A stretch of DNA of 64,000 nucleotides from Acetobacter peroxydans. Its GTDB lineage: Bacteria; Pseudomonadota; Alphaproteobacteria; Acetobacterales; Acetobacteraceae. This document shows, piece after piece, positions 1 to 9,390 of this stretch; position 1 is the first letter of the stretch, and every line of letters begins with the position of its first letter. The stretch lies in contig NZ_BJMV01000006.1 in NCBI RefSeq assembly GCF_006539345.1, forward strand, positions 1-64,000. The letters are read 5' to 3'. The notes beneath the pieces were generated by a model that was given only the letters and a program-made list of their open reading frames with translations, did no database searches and had not been told where the DNA came from. A program made the translations under genes and the position numbers.

Positions 1-110
1 GCGCATCGTCAGAAAAATGCACGCGCTGACATTTTTCTGAAACATTCCAAGGAATTCCGCCGTTTTTGGCATGAAAAAATACGGTGTCAAAACGGATGTC
101 CCGGCACCCA

Positions 111-140
111 AAAACAAAGGGCGGCCCAAGGCCGCCCTTT
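111..140 (-). terminator. Intrinsic terminator of the NodT gene
   Basis: A 10-bp GC-rich inverted repeat (AAAGGGCGGC at 116-125 with GCCGCCCTTT at 131-140) lies just past the NodT stop. On the minus strand it is followed by TTTTTG. The hairpin plus U-tract suggests that transcription ends here, so no further pump genes would be co-transcribed downstream. Confidence 0.8.
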
Positions 141-146
141 GCACAT

Positions 147-1706
147 TCACTTCTTAGGTTTTGCCTCTGGAAAGGACGGCTCCCAGCCCCCACCCAGTGC
201 ATTGTATAGCTGCACCAGATTGCCTGACAGCGTGGCCGTGCTTTCGGCCTCCTGTGTCTGCGATTGCAGAAGACGTCTCTGGGCATCAAGCACCTGCAGA
301 TAGTTCTGCAACCCATGGCGGTACTGATCCTGCGCCAGCGCCAGCGCGCGGCTGTCGGACTGCACCTGCGCAGTGATAGCCTGATTGCGCCGCTGCTCCG
401 CCTGCCAGGCCACCAGAGCGTTATCTACCTCGCGCCAGGCGTTCAGGACGGTTTTGCGGTAGTTCAGCGCCTCGGCCCGTTGCGAGGCCTTTTTCATTTC
501 AAGCTGACCGCTCAGGCGCCCCCCCTGGAAAATAGGCAAACTGATGGACGGCCCGACATTCCATGCCCGTGCGTTCCAGAACCCCAGATCGCGGAAGGAG
601 AGGGACTGGAAACCGAATCCGGCATCGATCGTAACCTTGGGATAGAAATCCGCGACGGCCTGCCCCACTTCCGCCGTTGCCCCATGGAGCCGGGCCTCGG
701 CCTCGCGGATATCCGGGCGACGGCGCGCCAGTTCAGATGGCACCCCGACAGGCGCTGCCGGCGGCACCAGAGGAATGGCCGCATGACGCCCCAGCTCGGC
801 ATCCAGGGTGCCGGGCGGTGCGCCCATCAGCAGGTTGATGGCATTGATCTGCATGGCAATGCGCTGGTCATACTGTGGCAGCAGGGCGTTGGTGCGCTGG
901 AGTTCAGCCTGCGCGCTATCCACATCCAGTTCACTCACCAGCCCACTATGGTAACGCGACTCACTCAGGCTCGTAAGCGCGGCGGCCAGATCGCGACTGG
1001 CGCGGGTAATGCGTGCCTGCTCCTGCAACTGACGCAGGGTAATGTAATCAGACGCCAACTCAGCCTGCCGCGCCACCAGAATACCCCGGCGCTCTTCCTG
1101 CGAGGCCGTCATGTAGGCCTTGGCGGCCTCATACTGCCGCCGCACGCGCCCCCACAGATCAACCTCCCAGCTTGACTGAAGGCCATCCTGCCACTCGTTC
1201 AGCAACGGCACCGAAGCGCTTGAAGCCGCCGCTTCGATCTGATCGCTCAATCCCCCGGCCTGACGGCCTACGCGCTTGAGCACCCACTGCATTTCCTTGG
1301 TGCTGTACTGCACCCTCTGATAGGAGCCGGTAGCCGCAAGATCGGGAAAGCGTTCCGCCCCCGCCAGCAGAAGCTGGCCCCGGCTGACCGCAAGCTGCTC
1401 GGACGCCTGCTGCACGTCAAGGTTCTGGCTGGCCAGCCTTTCCTCGAGCGCGGTCAGTTCCGGATCGTGAAAGATGCTCCACCACGCAGCGGGCGGTTCT
1501 TCCGTAGTCGGCACGCTCAGCAGGCGTGAGCGCTCCTGCGTGGCCGCCTGACGCCACTGTTCGGGTGTCCAGCTTTCGGGCCTCTTGAAGTCAGGCCCCA
1601 CCGCGCACCCTGCCAGCAGCACGGCCAGCACCAGTGTGGATGTCGTCTGTGCCTGCCTTTTCGCCACCTGCGTTTTTGCCACTTGCCTGACCCTTCTCGA
1701 ACCCAC
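147..1706 (-). CDS. NodT-type RND efflux outer membrane factor lipoprotein
   Basis: Outer membrane channel of a tripartite RND-type efflux pump (TolC/OprM/NodT family), 519 residues, a normal family length. The N-terminus has basic residues, a hydrophobic stretch and the lipobox LLAGC (Cys about residue 34). It is followed by the typical CAVGPDFKRPE start of OprM/NodT proteins, so it is probably lipid-anchored and exported by Sec. Two repeated OEP domains of alternating coiled-coil helices follow, with the family signatures ELARRRPDIREAEARL and DAQRRLL. It is transcribed alone: the divergent TetR gene lies upstream with an operator between them, and a terminator follows the stop. No periplasmic adaptor or RND transporter lies in the window, so the partner pump must be encoded elsewhere or lie beyond the terminator. 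Confidence 0.9.
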   Translation of the reverse strand: MGSRRVRQVAKTQVAKRQAQTTSTLVLAVLLAGCAVGPDFKRPESWTPEQWRQAATQERSRLLSVPTTEEPPAAWWSIFHDPELTALEERLASQNLDVQQASEQLAVSRGQLLLAGAERFPDLAATGSYQRVQYSTKEMQWVLKRVGRQAGGLSDQIEAAASSASVPLLNEWQDGLQSSWEVDLWGRVRRQYEAAKAYMTASQEERRGILVARQAELASDYITLRQLQEQARITRASRDLAAALTSLSESRYHSGLVSELDVDSAQAELQRTNALLPQYDQRIAMQINAINLLMGAPPGTLDAELGRHAAIPLVPPAAPVGVPSELARRRPDIREAEARLHGATAEVGQAVADFYPKVTIDAGFGFQSLSFRDLGFWNARAWNVGPSISLPIFQGGRLSGQLEMKKASQRAEALNYRKTVLNAWREVDNALVAWQAEQRRNQAITAQVQSDSRALALAQDQYRHGLQNYLQVLDAQRRLLQSQTQEAESTATLSGNLVQLYNALGGGWEPSFPEAKPKK

Positions 1707-1758
1707 GCGCCGGGAAAATTATGCGCCGACGTTTAAATTTGCTAGAATGCTTCTATTC

Positions 1759-1777
1759 TGACCGACCTGTTCGGTCA
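1759..1777. promoter_or_regulatory. Putative TetR-family operator between nodT and tetR
   Basis: TGACCGACCTGTTCGGTCA is a perfect 7-bp inverted repeat with a 5-bp spacer, in the 133-bp gap between the divergent NodT and TetR genes. Size and position fit an operator bound by the neighbouring TetR protein to control both genes. Binding is inferred, not shown. Confidence 0.7.
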
Positions 1778-1839
1778 TTGCGTACCCTATCGTCTTTCCT
1801 TCGCTCGTCAATCATCTCAGCCGTCAGAGCCACCCGCCT

Positions 1840-2556
1840 ATGTCCTGCTCCGATTTCCCTTCCGATCCTGCCTCTGCCCCCACAGGAGTATCCGCTCTGT
1901 CATCCAACAGTGCGGGAACGCAATGCTGTGCGGGAGAATCGGAAGCCAAAAAGCAGCAGATTCTGGCCGGTGCCAATCTCGTTTTCGCCGAACACGGCTA
2001 CGAAGGCGCAAGCATGTCGGCCATTGCGCGCAAGGCCGGCGTTTCAAAGGGCACGCTTTACAATTACTTCGCCAGCAAGGCGGATCTGTTCACCGCTTAC
2101 GTGGAGCAGCGCTGCCGGGAAAAGCTGCCGCCCATTCTCGCCTCGATCCAGCAGGGGCGCACCCCGCGTGAGACACTGACCCTGATGGCAGGCGGCATCA
2201 TCCAGCTTATTACACAACCTGAAAGTCTGGTGTTGTACCGCATTATCGTGTCCGAAGCGCCGCATTTCCCGCAACTGGCCATTTCATTCTGGCAGCATGG
2301 GCCCAACCCGGCGCTGTCCACGCTCTCGAACTGGCTGGCCGAGCAGACACAGCGCGGCACCATGCGCGCGGAAGACCCCCATCTGGCGGCGGAACAGTTC
2401 TTTTCGCTCTGCCAGACCCGCATCGCGCACCGCAAACGCTTCAATATGCCGCTGGAAAACGAGGAAGAAGACAAGCGCAAGGTTATTCAGTCGGCCGTGA
2501 ATGTCTTTATGGCCGCCTATGGCCTGCCGGACGCCCAGAGCAGCACACCGGCCTGA
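1840..2556 (+). CDS. TetR/AcrR family transcriptional regulator
   Basis: DNA-binding regulator of 238 residues. After a polar N-terminal extension of about 35 residues comes the TetR helix-turn-helix: KKQQILAGANLVFAEHGYEG, then SMSAIARKAGVSKGTLYNYF, with the signature recognition helix ending in YNYFASKADLF. The C-terminal ligand-binding half resembles the AefR-like TetR_C class. It is divergent from the NodT gene and separated from it by a perfect palindrome, so it most likely represses nodT and itself. The inducer is unknown. The start is uncertain because no clear ribosome binding site precedes the first ATG; an internal start inside the polar extension is possible. Confidence 0.88.
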   Translation: MSCSDFPSDPASAPTGVSALSSNSAGTQCCAGESEAKKQQILAGANLVFAEHGYEGASMSAIARKAGVSKGTLYNYFASKADLFTAYVEQRCREKLPPILASIQQGRTPRETLTLMAGGIIQLITQPESLVLYRIIVSEAPHFPQLAISFWQHGPNPALSTLSNWLAEQTQRGTMRAEDPHLAAEQFFSLCQTRIAHRKRFNMPLENEEEDKRKVIQSAVNVFMAAYGLPDAQSSTPA

Positions 2557-2563
2557 AAACGAC

Positions 2564-2590
2564 AAAACCCGCACGCTGATCACGTGCGGG
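2564..2590 (-). terminator. Intrinsic terminator of the etf operon
   Basis: CCCGCACG (2568-2575) pairs with CGTGCGGG (2583-2590) around a 7-nt loop. On the minus strand the stem is followed by TTTT. It lies between the convergent etfA and tetR genes and ends the leftward etf transcript. Confidence 0.7.
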
Positions 2591-2636
2591 CTCCGTCATG
2601 GCCTTGCCCATAGGGGCAGGCCACCTGAAACAGCGT

Positions 2637-3563
2637 TTACTTTTTCAGCGCATCGACAAGCTGGGGCACAACCTCAAACAGGTCGCCCACAATGCCGTAA
2701 TCCGCCACCTGGAAAATCGGGGCGTCGGGGTCTTTGTTGACCGCCACGATAACACGGCTGTCCTTCATACCAGCAAGATGCTGGATGGCCCCGGAAATGC
2801 CGAACGCCATGTACAGATCCGGCGCGACAATCTTGCCGGTCTGCCCCACCTGACACTCGTTGGGCACAAAGCCGGAATCAACCGCCGCGCGAGACGCGCC
2901 AAGGGCCGCGCCCAGCACATCGGCCAGCGGGTCAAGCGTATGGAACTTTTCCTCGCTCTGCATCCCGCGACCGCCCGAAACCACCACCCGGGCGGATTCC
3001 AGTTCAGGCCGGTCGGACGTGCTGAGCTGCACACCCTCAAAGCGGGAGACCTCGGGGCTATCCACAGCCGAGAGGGTTTCGATGGTGGCACTGCCGCCTT
3101 CCGCCGCGGCTGCGTCAAACGCGGCCGAGCGGATCGTGAGCAGCTTCTTCGCATCGGAGGAGCGCACGGTGGCCAGCGCGTTACCCGCATAGATGGGGCG
3201 CACGAACGTATCAGCAGATTCGATGCTGATCACGTCGGGAATGGGCTGCACATCCAGCAAGGCCGCCGCACGGGGCAGCACGTTCTTGCCGAACGCGCCC
3301 GCCGCCGCCACGATGTGATCATAGCCGCCAGCCAGCGAAGCAACGAGCGCTGCAAGCGGCTCCGCCAGATCGTGAGCATAGCGGGCATCCGCTGCGTGCA
3401 GAACCTTGCCAACCCCGGCGATGGACGCCGCGGCCTGCGCCACGGAGGCATCGCCCGTGACCAGCACATGCACATCGCCCAGCTTGGTTGCCGCAGCCAC
3501 GGCGGACAGAGCTGCCTTCCTGATCTGGCCGCCTTCGTGGTCGAGAAGAACAAGAGCGGTCAT
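2637..3563 (-). CDS. etfA: Electron transfer flavoprotein subunit alpha
   Basis: FAD-binding alpha subunit of the soluble electron transfer flavoprotein (308 residues, normal length), which passes electrons from flavin dehydrogenases to ETF-QO. The N-terminus ([20 protein letters not shown]) and the C-terminal FAD domain match the family: [44 protein letters not shown], and [17 protein letters not shown] with the flavin-contacting SGAIQH. The motif [20 protein letters not shown] closes the domain. It starts two bases after the etfB stop, so it is translationally linked to its partner subunit. It is the last gene of the etfQO-etfB-etfA operon and a terminator follows. Confidence 0.97.
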   Translation of the reverse strand: MTALVLLDHEGGQIRKAALSAVAAATKLGDVHVLVTGDASVAQAAASIAGVGKVLHAADARYAHDLAEPLAALVASLAGGYDHIVAAAGAFGKNVLPRAAALLDVQPIPDVISIESADTFVRPIYAGNALATVRSSDAKKLLTIRSAAFDAAAAEGGSATIETLSAVDSPEVSRFEGVQLSTSDRPELESARVVVSGGRGMQSEEKFHTLDPLADVLGAALGASRAAVDSGFVPNECQVGQTGKIVAPDLYMAFGISGAIQHLAGMKDSRVIVAVNKDPDAPIFQVADYGIVGDLFEVVPQLVDALKK

Positions 3564-3565
3564 GG

Positions 3566-4315
3566 TCAGATCACCTTCGCTTCGTTACGCAGTTTTTCCA
3601 CCAGTTCCGCCACGGAATCGAGCTTGATGCCCGCCTTGCGCTCGGCCGGTTCCGCAACGCTGACAACAGTCAGACGCGGCGTCATGTCCACGCCCAGATC
3701 GGCTGCCTGCACGGTTTCAAGCGGCTTTTTCTTGGCCTTCATGATATTGGGCAGCGAGGCGTAGCGAGGCTCATTGAGGCGCAGGTCGGCCGTAATGATC
3801 GCGGGCAGGGCGAGGGAGACTTCTTCCGTGCCGCCGTCCACCTCACGGCTGACGCGCGCACGGCCGTCAACCAGTTCGACCTTGCTGGCAAAAGTGCCCT
3901 GGCCCCAGCCGAGGAAGCCAGCCAGCATCTGGCCCGTGGCGTTCATGTCATCGTCAATGGCCTGCTTGCCGAGGATAACCAGAGACGGTTCTTCCTTTTC
4001 GACCAGCTTTTTCAGGACCTTGGCCACTGCCAGTGGCTCGGGGCTTTCGTCGGACAGAACCAGAATGGCGCGATCCGCCCCCATGGCCATGGCCGTACGC
4101 AGGGTGTCCTGCGCCTGCTGCACGCCCACCGACACCACGACCACTTCGGACGCAGCGCCTTTTTCGCGCAGGCGCACGGCCTCTTCCACCGCGATTTCAT
4201 CGAACGGATTCATGGACATCTTGACACCAGCGGTTTCAACACCGCTGCCGTCGGCCTTTACGCGCGGCTTGATGTTGTAATCAACAACCCGCTTCACAGG
4301 TACGAGTATCTTCAT
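3566..4315 (-). CDS. etfB: Electron transfer flavoprotein subunit beta
   Basis: AMP-binding beta subunit of ETF (249 residues). The N-terminus [20 protein letters not shown], the segment [19 protein letters not shown], and [20 protein letters not shown] are diagnostic. The later segment [20 protein letters not shown] is the conserved ETF-beta signature. It forms a heterodimer with EtfA, whose gene follows after two bases, and donates electrons to the ETF-QO encoded just upstream. Having all three genes together suggests a complete route from acyl-CoA or amine/sarcosine-type dehydrogenases into the quinone pool. The dehydrogenases themselves are not in this window. Confidence 0.97.
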   Translation of the reverse strand: MKILVPVKRVVDYNIKPRVKADGSGVETAGVKMSMNPFDEIAVEEAVRLREKGAASEVVVVSVGVQQAQDTLRTAMAMGADRAILVLSDESPEPLAVAKVLKKLVEKEEPSLVILGKQAIDDDMNATGQMLAGFLGWGQGTFASKVELVDGRARVSREVDGGTEEVSLALPAIITADLRLNEPRYASLPNIMKAKKKPLETVQAADLGVDMTPRLTVVSVAEPAERKAGIKLDSVAELVEKLRNEAKVI

Positions 4316-4378
4316 GACTTCTTTCGCTTGCTGACGCAGGAGAGTTCGGACGATCCCTTACAGTATTTTGTCCGAAAT

Positions 4379-6016
4379 TCACATACCGGCCGGATAATTT
4401 GGCCCGCCACCCCCTTCGGGCGTGGTCCAGTCTATATTCTGCGTGGGGTCTTTAATGTCGCATGTCTTGCAGTGCACGCAGTTCTGCGCGTTGATCTGCA
4501 AACGCGGCGCGGTGTCTTCGTCCGCCACCTCGTACACGCCCGCCGGACAATACCGCGCTTCGGGAGCGTGGAACACATCCCAGTTCACCGTTTTCCACAG
4601 GGAAGGATTGCGCAGACGCAGATGCACCGGCTGATCTTCCTCATGGTTGGTGGCGGACAGGAACACCGACGACAGGCGGTCGAAGGTCAGCGTGCCATCG
4701 GGCTTGGGATAGGCAGGCTTTTCGCACACGCTGGCGGGTTTGAGGGTTTCGTTATCCTTGTGCTGGAAATGCAGCGTCCACGGGGCGCGACCACGCAGCA
4801 GCATGGCATCCAGCGCCGCGTAAACCGCGCCGCCCCGCGCGCCAAAGCGGGCAAAAGCCGGACGAATGTTGCGCGCGGCACGCAGTTCCTGCCACAGCCA
4901 GGAACGACGCACCTTATCGGTAAACGCCGCAGGCTCGGGCCGGTCGGCCTTGAGCGCCTCGGCCACGGCTTCCGCCGCCAGCATACCGGACTTCATGGCC
5001 GTATGCGTGCCCTTGATCTTGGGCACATTGAGGAATCCGGCGGAATCGCCAATGAGCGCACCACCAGGGAAGGTCAGGCGAGGCAGGGACTGCAACCCGC
5101 CTTCGGACAGCGCGCGCGCGCCATAGGCAATACGCCGCCCGCCCTCGAGATGCTTGCGGAACGCCGGGTGGAGCTTCACGCGCTGCATTTCATCAAAGGG
5201 CGAGAGCCACGGATTGGCGTAGTCCAGCCCGATGACAAAGCCGTAAGAGACCAGATTTTCACCAAAATGGTACAGCCACGCGCCGCCATAGGTATTGTTA
5301 TCCAGCGGCCAGCCAAAGCTGTGCTGCACCAGACCGGGGCGATGCTTTTCAGCCGGGATTTCCCACACTTCCTTGATGCCCAGCCCGTAGGTCTGGGGAT
5401 CGACGCCACGGCGCAGGTCGTAATGGGCCATGACTTTCTTGGTCAGCGAACCCCGGCACCCTTCCCCGAACAGGGTATAACGGGCGCGCAGTTCCATGCC
5501 GGGCTGATAATTGGGGCCGGGCTCGCCATCGCGGCCCACGCCCATATCGCCTGTCACCACGCCCACGACGCGGTTATCTTCGATCAGCACATCGGCCCCA
5601 GCAAAACCGGGATAGATTTCAACCCCGAGTTCCTCAGCCTGTGCGGCCAGCCAGCGGCATACTTCGCCCAGACTCACCACGTAGTTCCCGTGGTTGGCCA
5701 TGTGCGGCATGACACGATCGAGCATGGGCACGCGCACGCTGCCGGTGCGTGTCAGGTACAGCATGTCCTCAGCCGTTACGGGCGTTTTGAGCGGTGCGCC
5801 GCGTTCACGCCAGTCGGGCAGGAGTTCGGTCAGGGAGCGCGGCTCAATCACCGCACCGGAGACAATATGCGCCCCGATCTCGCTTCCCTTTTCAATCAGG
5901 CAGACGCTGGCATCGGGGGAAAGCTGGCGCAGGCGGATGGCAGCGGCCAGTCCGGCGGGGCCACCGCCTACAATGACAACGTCAAACTCCATCGACTCAC
6001 GCACAGGCTCGCTCAT
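4379..6016 (-). CDS. Electron transfer flavoprotein-ubiquinone oxidoreductase
   Basis: Membrane-associated ETF-QO (545 residues) that reoxidises reduced ETF and reduces ubiquinone. An N-terminal Rossmann FAD motif (VVIVGGGPAGLAAAIRLRQL) opens the protein. The middle carries GEGCRGSLTKKVM and the quinone/FAD region GVDPQTYGLGIKEVWEI. The C-terminal ferredoxin-like domain holds the [4Fe-4S] ligands: a Cys in RYCPAGVYEV and three in NCVHCKTCDIKDPTQNIDW. All four cysteines are present. It is first in the operon, 63 bp ahead of etfB. A plus-strand open frame of 686 codons overlaps it but is a shadow of its high-GC codon pattern. Confidence 0.97.
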   Translation of the reverse strand: MSEPVRESMEFDVVIVGGGPAGLAAAIRLRQLSPDASVCLIEKGSEIGAHIVSGAVIEPRSLTELLPDWRERGAPLKTPVTAEDMLYLTRTGSVRVPMLDRVMPHMANHGNYVVSLGEVCRWLAAQAEELGVEIYPGFAGADVLIEDNRVVGVVTGDMGVGRDGEPGPNYQPGMELRARYTLFGEGCRGSLTKKVMAHYDLRRGVDPQTYGLGIKEVWEIPAEKHRPGLVQHSFGWPLDNNTYGGAWLYHFGENLVSYGFVIGLDYANPWLSPFDEMQRVKLHPAFRKHLEGGRRIAYGARALSEGGLQSLPRLTFPGGALIGDSAGFLNVPKIKGTHTAMKSGMLAAEAVAEALKADRPEPAAFTDKVRRSWLWQELRAARNIRPAFARFGARGGAVYAALDAMLLRGRAPWTLHFQHKDNETLKPASVCEKPAYPKPDGTLTFDRLSSVFLSATNHEEDQPVHLRLRNPSLWKTVNWDVFHAPEARYCPAGVYEVADEDTAPRLQINAQNCVHCKTCDIKDPTQNIDWTTPEGGGGPNYPAGM

Positions 6017-6142
6017 CCCCTCTTTACCCCCGTTGTTCTTGCAACGGCCTCCCTAAACCCGATTTGTCAGAAAATTGCAAAAAAAGACGCAGCCCCGGTG
6101 CCTGAAAACACCTTCCACACATGCCGGGACCAAACTCTATGG

Positions 6143-6835
6143 CTAATGCCGCGTACCCGCCCGAGGGCCAAAGGCCAGCTCGTGCACCGCACGCCATGTG
6201 TCATCCACGAAATTGACAATGAGCGTGCGCCGCACCCCGTTGATGGGACGGCGCACAAAGCCATGCCATGTATCATCCGCCGGGATGAACAGCACGGCGG
6301 AGTTGAATGTTCCCGGCGCGCGCGCAACGGACTCGCCCTGCGGGGTCATCAGATCCGTGCCCCAGTCAGCCGCGTCTGCCCCGCGTGAGAGCGAGACCAG
6401 CAGCGTCAGCTTCTTGGCCCCGATGTCGGTATGGGGAGCCAGCCAGAATCCGTCCGTGTCCAGACACAGTTCCAGCCGCAGGGCCGCCGTATCGAGCGCA
6501 ATCCCGCAGGACTGCTCAAAGGAGCGGCGCATGGCTTCACTGTCAAACGCGTGAGCCAGACTATCCAGCCGGGGATCACGCGCGCGGGTTTCGGCATTGA
6601 CGAACACACGATGCGCATTGCGGGTCTCGCGGCGGCCTTCCACATCCCCGGCGATAGCCTGCGCGCCAGGGTCCCACTCCTCCAGCGCCGCACACGCGCT
6701 GGCGGGCAGCGCATCATTCAGCAGCCAATGAGCATAGGGGGTGCGGACCGCGGGCGTACGGGCAAGAAGCGCAGGCAGGGCAAACCCCGCATCCGACGAA
6801 CCAGCACTGTGAGACAGGGAAGCTCCGTGGCTCAT
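6143..6835 (-). CDS. 2-oxoglutarate-Fe(II) oxygenase family protein
   Basis: Probable non-haem iron dioxygenase of 230 residues. The double-stranded beta-helix signature is visible: His135 and Asp137 in APHTDIGAKKLTLLVSLS, the distal His191 in ADDTWHGF, and an Arg about ten residues later (GVRRTLIVNF) that would bind the 2-oxoglutarate carboxylate. Residues 1-60 resemble the lead-in of prolyl-hydroxylase-like proteins. The substrate cannot be told from sequence; relatives act on proteins, small molecules or polysaccharides. It stands alone, about 250 bp downstream of hemN and about 125 bp upstream of the etfQO start, so neighbours do not reveal its role. Confidence 0.8.
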   Translation of the reverse strand: MSHGASLSHSAGSSDAGFALPALLARTPAVRTPYAHWLLNDALPASACAALEEWDPGAQAIAGDVEGRRETRNAHRVFVNAETRARDPRLDSLAHAFDSEAMRRSFEQSCGIALDTAALRLELCLDTDGFWLAPHTDIGAKKLTLLVSLSRGADAADWGTDLMTPQGESVARAPGTFNSAVLFIPADDTWHGFVRRPINGVRRTLIVNFVDDTWRAVHELAFGPRAGTRH

Positions 6836-7087
6836 ACCGTCCTAATCCTTGCATTATGGGACACAAGCCCAGCCCCCATACACTCCGGCCAGACCGGACG
6901 GACATGGGAAAACCGGCAAAAACTGCCCAGCCCTGAAATCAGCCAGCCGGGCGAACAGATATAGACGTTCATTCCATGCGCTAAAATACCGACAGGATCA
7001 AGGCACCCACGCCCCGGCTTCCCGCCAGTCCGCGCCGACACATATCCCACCCGCAAGACAGCCTCCTGCGCGACAAGGGTCAAACGC

Positions 7088-8491
7088 CTAAAGCGCGCCC
7101 GAAAACCGGGGCCGGGCCTTTTCCCCCGCCTGCGCGACAAGAACCGCGTGATGGGTGTCGAACACGGCGGCAATATTGCGCAGGAATGGACGGCCACGCT
7201 CGGTTACGCGGATATTCGTCCCCTCCAACTGGATCAGCCCATCATGCACGAAGGGCCGCAGCGCGGCCAGTTCCTCTGCAAAACCATCCTCGCCTCCCTC
7301 ATGAGCAAGGGCGGCAATCGGCCCGCCATCGAGGCAGACACCCATATCGCACATGATGCGCTCGATAATCGCACCGCGCGCGCGATCCTGCGCCGAACGC
7401 GCCACCCCTCGCACCACCGGCAGGGCGGAAGATGCCGCCATGGCCCGGGCATAGGCAGCCGTGTTGACCTCATTCTGCGCGAAGCCTTCCGGCAGCATGG
7501 AAATGGCTGAAGCACCGATTCCCAGCAGCACTGCACAAGCATCGGTCGTGTAGCCCTGAAAATTACGGTGCATCGTGCCATCGGTCGCCGCGCGGGCCAA
7601 CGGGTCATGCGGCAGAGCGTAATGGTCCAGTCCGATCGGCACGTATCCTGCCTCTACCAGCACGGCATCCATCCGCGCGCGCTGGGCCAGACGCTCTGTC
7701 GAATCCGGCAGGGACTCGGCGGGGATCAGGCTCTGTCGCTTCTGCTTCCATGGAATATGGGCGTAACCGAACACGGCCAGCCTGTCGGGCCGCAGGGCCG
7801 CAATCTGCCGCGCGGTTTCGGCGATGCTCTGCACACTCTGATACGGCAGGCCGTAAATCAGGTCGATATTAACGCCAGCGATACCCGCCGCACGCGCCTG
7901 CTGCACGCAGTCGCGCGTCTGTTCAAAGGGCTGGATGCGCCCGCAGGCTTCCTGCACGCGGGGGTCAATATCCTGCACGCCAAGACTGACGCGATTGAAG
8001 CCCAGCTCTGCCAGTAGGTCCAGCCGCCCCGGCGGCAGATGCCGCGGGTCAAGCTCCATCGACAATTCGGCCTGCGGCTCAAGGCTGAACCACAGACGCA
8101 CCGCTCGTATGAGCGCCCGCAGAGCCTCGGGCGGCAGGGTCGTAGGGGTGCCGCCGCCAAACTGCACATGGCCAACCCGCCGCTGCGCGCCCAGAGCCTG
8201 CACATAACGGTGCAGTTCCTCGCGCAGCAGGTCAGCATAGGCTACCCGCCCGCTCTCATGGCGCATGACAGAGGTATTGCACCCGCAGAAGCGGCACAGC
8301 TCGTCACAGAACGGCACATGGAAATAAAGAGAAACAGGTTCGCTCACGGGCAGGGCCGCAAGCCATTGCTCCACCTGTGGGGAGCCGACCGCCTCCGTAA
8401 AACTGGCGGCGGTCGGGTAGCTGGTATAGCGCGGCAGGTTGCCACCATAACGGGCAACCAGGTCAGCCTGAGGCTGCTCAACCACGCTCAT
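7088..8491 (-). CDS. hemN: Oxygen-independent coproporphyrinogen III oxidase
   Basis: Radical SAM enzyme converting coproporphyrinogen III to protoporphyrinogen IX without oxygen (haem synthesis), 467 residues, the HemN size. The cluster motif is C62-x3-C66-x2-C69 followed directly by another Cys (PFCDELCRFCGCNT), with the preceding YFHVP. It continues with VQFGGGTPTTLPPEALRAL, ELDPRHL and FNRVSLGVQDIDPRVQEACG, and has the HemN C-terminal domain. It starts seven bases after the ompW stop, so it is probably co-transcribed with ompW from a promoter carrying a perfect FNR box. That fits induction at low oxygen, when the O2-dependent HemF cannot work. Confidence 0.97.
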   Translation of the reverse strand: MSVVEQPQADLVARYGGNLPRYTSYPTAASFTEAVGSPQVEQWLAALPVSEPVSLYFHVPFCDELCRFCGCNTSVMRHESGRVAYADLLREELHRYVQALGAQRRVGHVQFGGGTPTTLPPEALRALIRAVRLWFSLEPQAELSMELDPRHLPPGRLDLLAELGFNRVSLGVQDIDPRVQEACGRIQPFEQTRDCVQQARAAGIAGVNIDLIYGLPYQSVQSIAETARQIAALRPDRLAVFGYAHIPWKQKRQSLIPAESLPDSTERLAQRARMDAVLVEAGYVPIGLDHYALPHDPLARAATDGTMHRNFQGYTTDACAVLLGIGASAISMLPEGFAQNEVNTAAYARAMAASSALPVVRGVARSAQDRARGAIIERIMCDMGVCLDGGPIAALAHEGGEDGFAEELAALRPFVHDGLIQLEGTNIRVTERGRPFLRNIAAVFDTHHAVLVAQAGEKARPRFSGAL

Positions 8492-8498
8492 GCCAGTC

Positions 8499-9308
8499 TC
8501 AGAAGCGGTAAGCGATACCGGCGGACACCACGGTGGGGTCCAGCGAGTTCTGCGCGCGGATATGACCGCCAGGATACAGACCGTTCACCTGACCGCCCTT
8601 TTCGTAGGCGTGCATGCTCACGAACATCTGCTTGACGTCAGCATTGAAGAACCAGTTGCCAACGAGCTGATAGTCGAAACCGGCGTTGACGGTCGGGCCA
8701 GCCGTGAAGGCGGAGTTCAGCGAGCTGCCGTTCGCGCCCTGCATGTTGTAGAACCACATCAGGGTCGCACCAACGCCCACATAGGGGTTGAAGCGCTTGT
8801 GCGGACGGAAGTGCCAGGCGAAGGTCAGCGTGGGGGGCAGAACCCAGGCGCTGCCGACGTCGAGCTTGCTGTTACCCAGCACACCGCCCGTGGCACCGAC
8901 TTCATGACGTGTGCTGGTGGCGATCAGGTCAACCGAGATGTTGTCGGTGATGAAGTATTCAAACGCCAGTTCCGGCATCGCCTGATTGGTGGTGGACAGG
9001 TGCGCGCCGGTGTTGATCGTGCCAAGGCCAGGACCGCTCAGCCACACCGTGCTCTGACGGTCCTGCGGCAGAACGCCGGTGCCGGACAGACGCAGCATCA
9101 TGTCGCCCTTGCCCAGACCGATCTTGGTGTTGGCGCAGGTTTCGAAAATGCCGCAATGGCCTTTGGCCGCAGGGGCGTCGGGCACGCGGTCAACCACCGG
9201 CGCATTCACATAGGCGGCGTTGGAGGTGGCTGTCTGGGCGCGGGCGGCACCCGTCATGGTGGCAACACCAGCAACCATGACCGTAAGGAAAGAGCGGAAC
9301 TTGACCAT
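8499..9308 (-). CDS. ompW: OmpW family outer membrane protein
   Basis: Outer membrane beta-barrel protein of the OmpW/AlkL family (269 residues). A Sec signal peptide (MVKFRSFLTVMVAGVATMTGAARAQ) precedes the barrel. Hallmarks include PELAFEYFITDNISVDLIAT, LPPTLTFAWHFRP followed by FNPYVGVGATLMWFY, and a terminal aromatic (IAYRF). It carries a 25-30 residue insertion near the N-terminus with two cysteines (HCGIFETCANTK). The perfect FNR box at 9377-9390 lies about 70 bp upstream of the start, and hemN follows after seven bases. OmpW proteins are often induced by anaerobiosis in other bacteria, which agrees with this promoter. The substrate is probably a small hydrophobic molecule, by family analogy only. 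Confidence 0.92.
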   Translation of the reverse strand: MVKFRSFLTVMVAGVATMTGAARAQTATSNAAYVNAPVVDRVPDAPAAKGHCGIFETCANTKIGLGKGDMMLRLSGTGVLPQDRQSTVWLSGPGLGTINTGAHLSTTNQAMPELAFEYFITDNISVDLIATSTRHEVGATGGVLGNSKLDVGSAWVLPPTLTFAWHFRPHKRFNPYVGVGATLMWFYNMQGANGSSLNSAFTAGPTVNAGFDYQLVGNWFFNADVKQMFVSMHAYEKGGQVNGLYPGGHIRAQNSLDPTVVSAGIAYRF

Positions 9309-9376
9309 ACCTGTTGTCTCTTTACTGCAACTGGAAAACTCACCTCGGGAAAGACCATGCCGCGCCGTCCATGACC

Positions 9377-9390
9377 TTGATCTAGATCAA
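9377..9390. promoter_or_regulatory. FNR box for ompW-hemN
   Basis: TTGATCTAGATCAA matches the FNR/FnrL consensus TTGAT-N4-ATCAA in every fixed position. It lies about 70 bp before the ompW start, a reasonable activator distance if the transcript begins about 30 bp upstream of the start codon. The adjacent fnr gene is the obvious source of the regulator. Confidence 0.8.

Noticed and set aside
4328..6388. A 686-codon plus-strand open frame opposite ETF-QO
   Set aside because: It is antisense to a clear ETF-QO gene and its product has no family features; long shadow frames are expected at this GC content.
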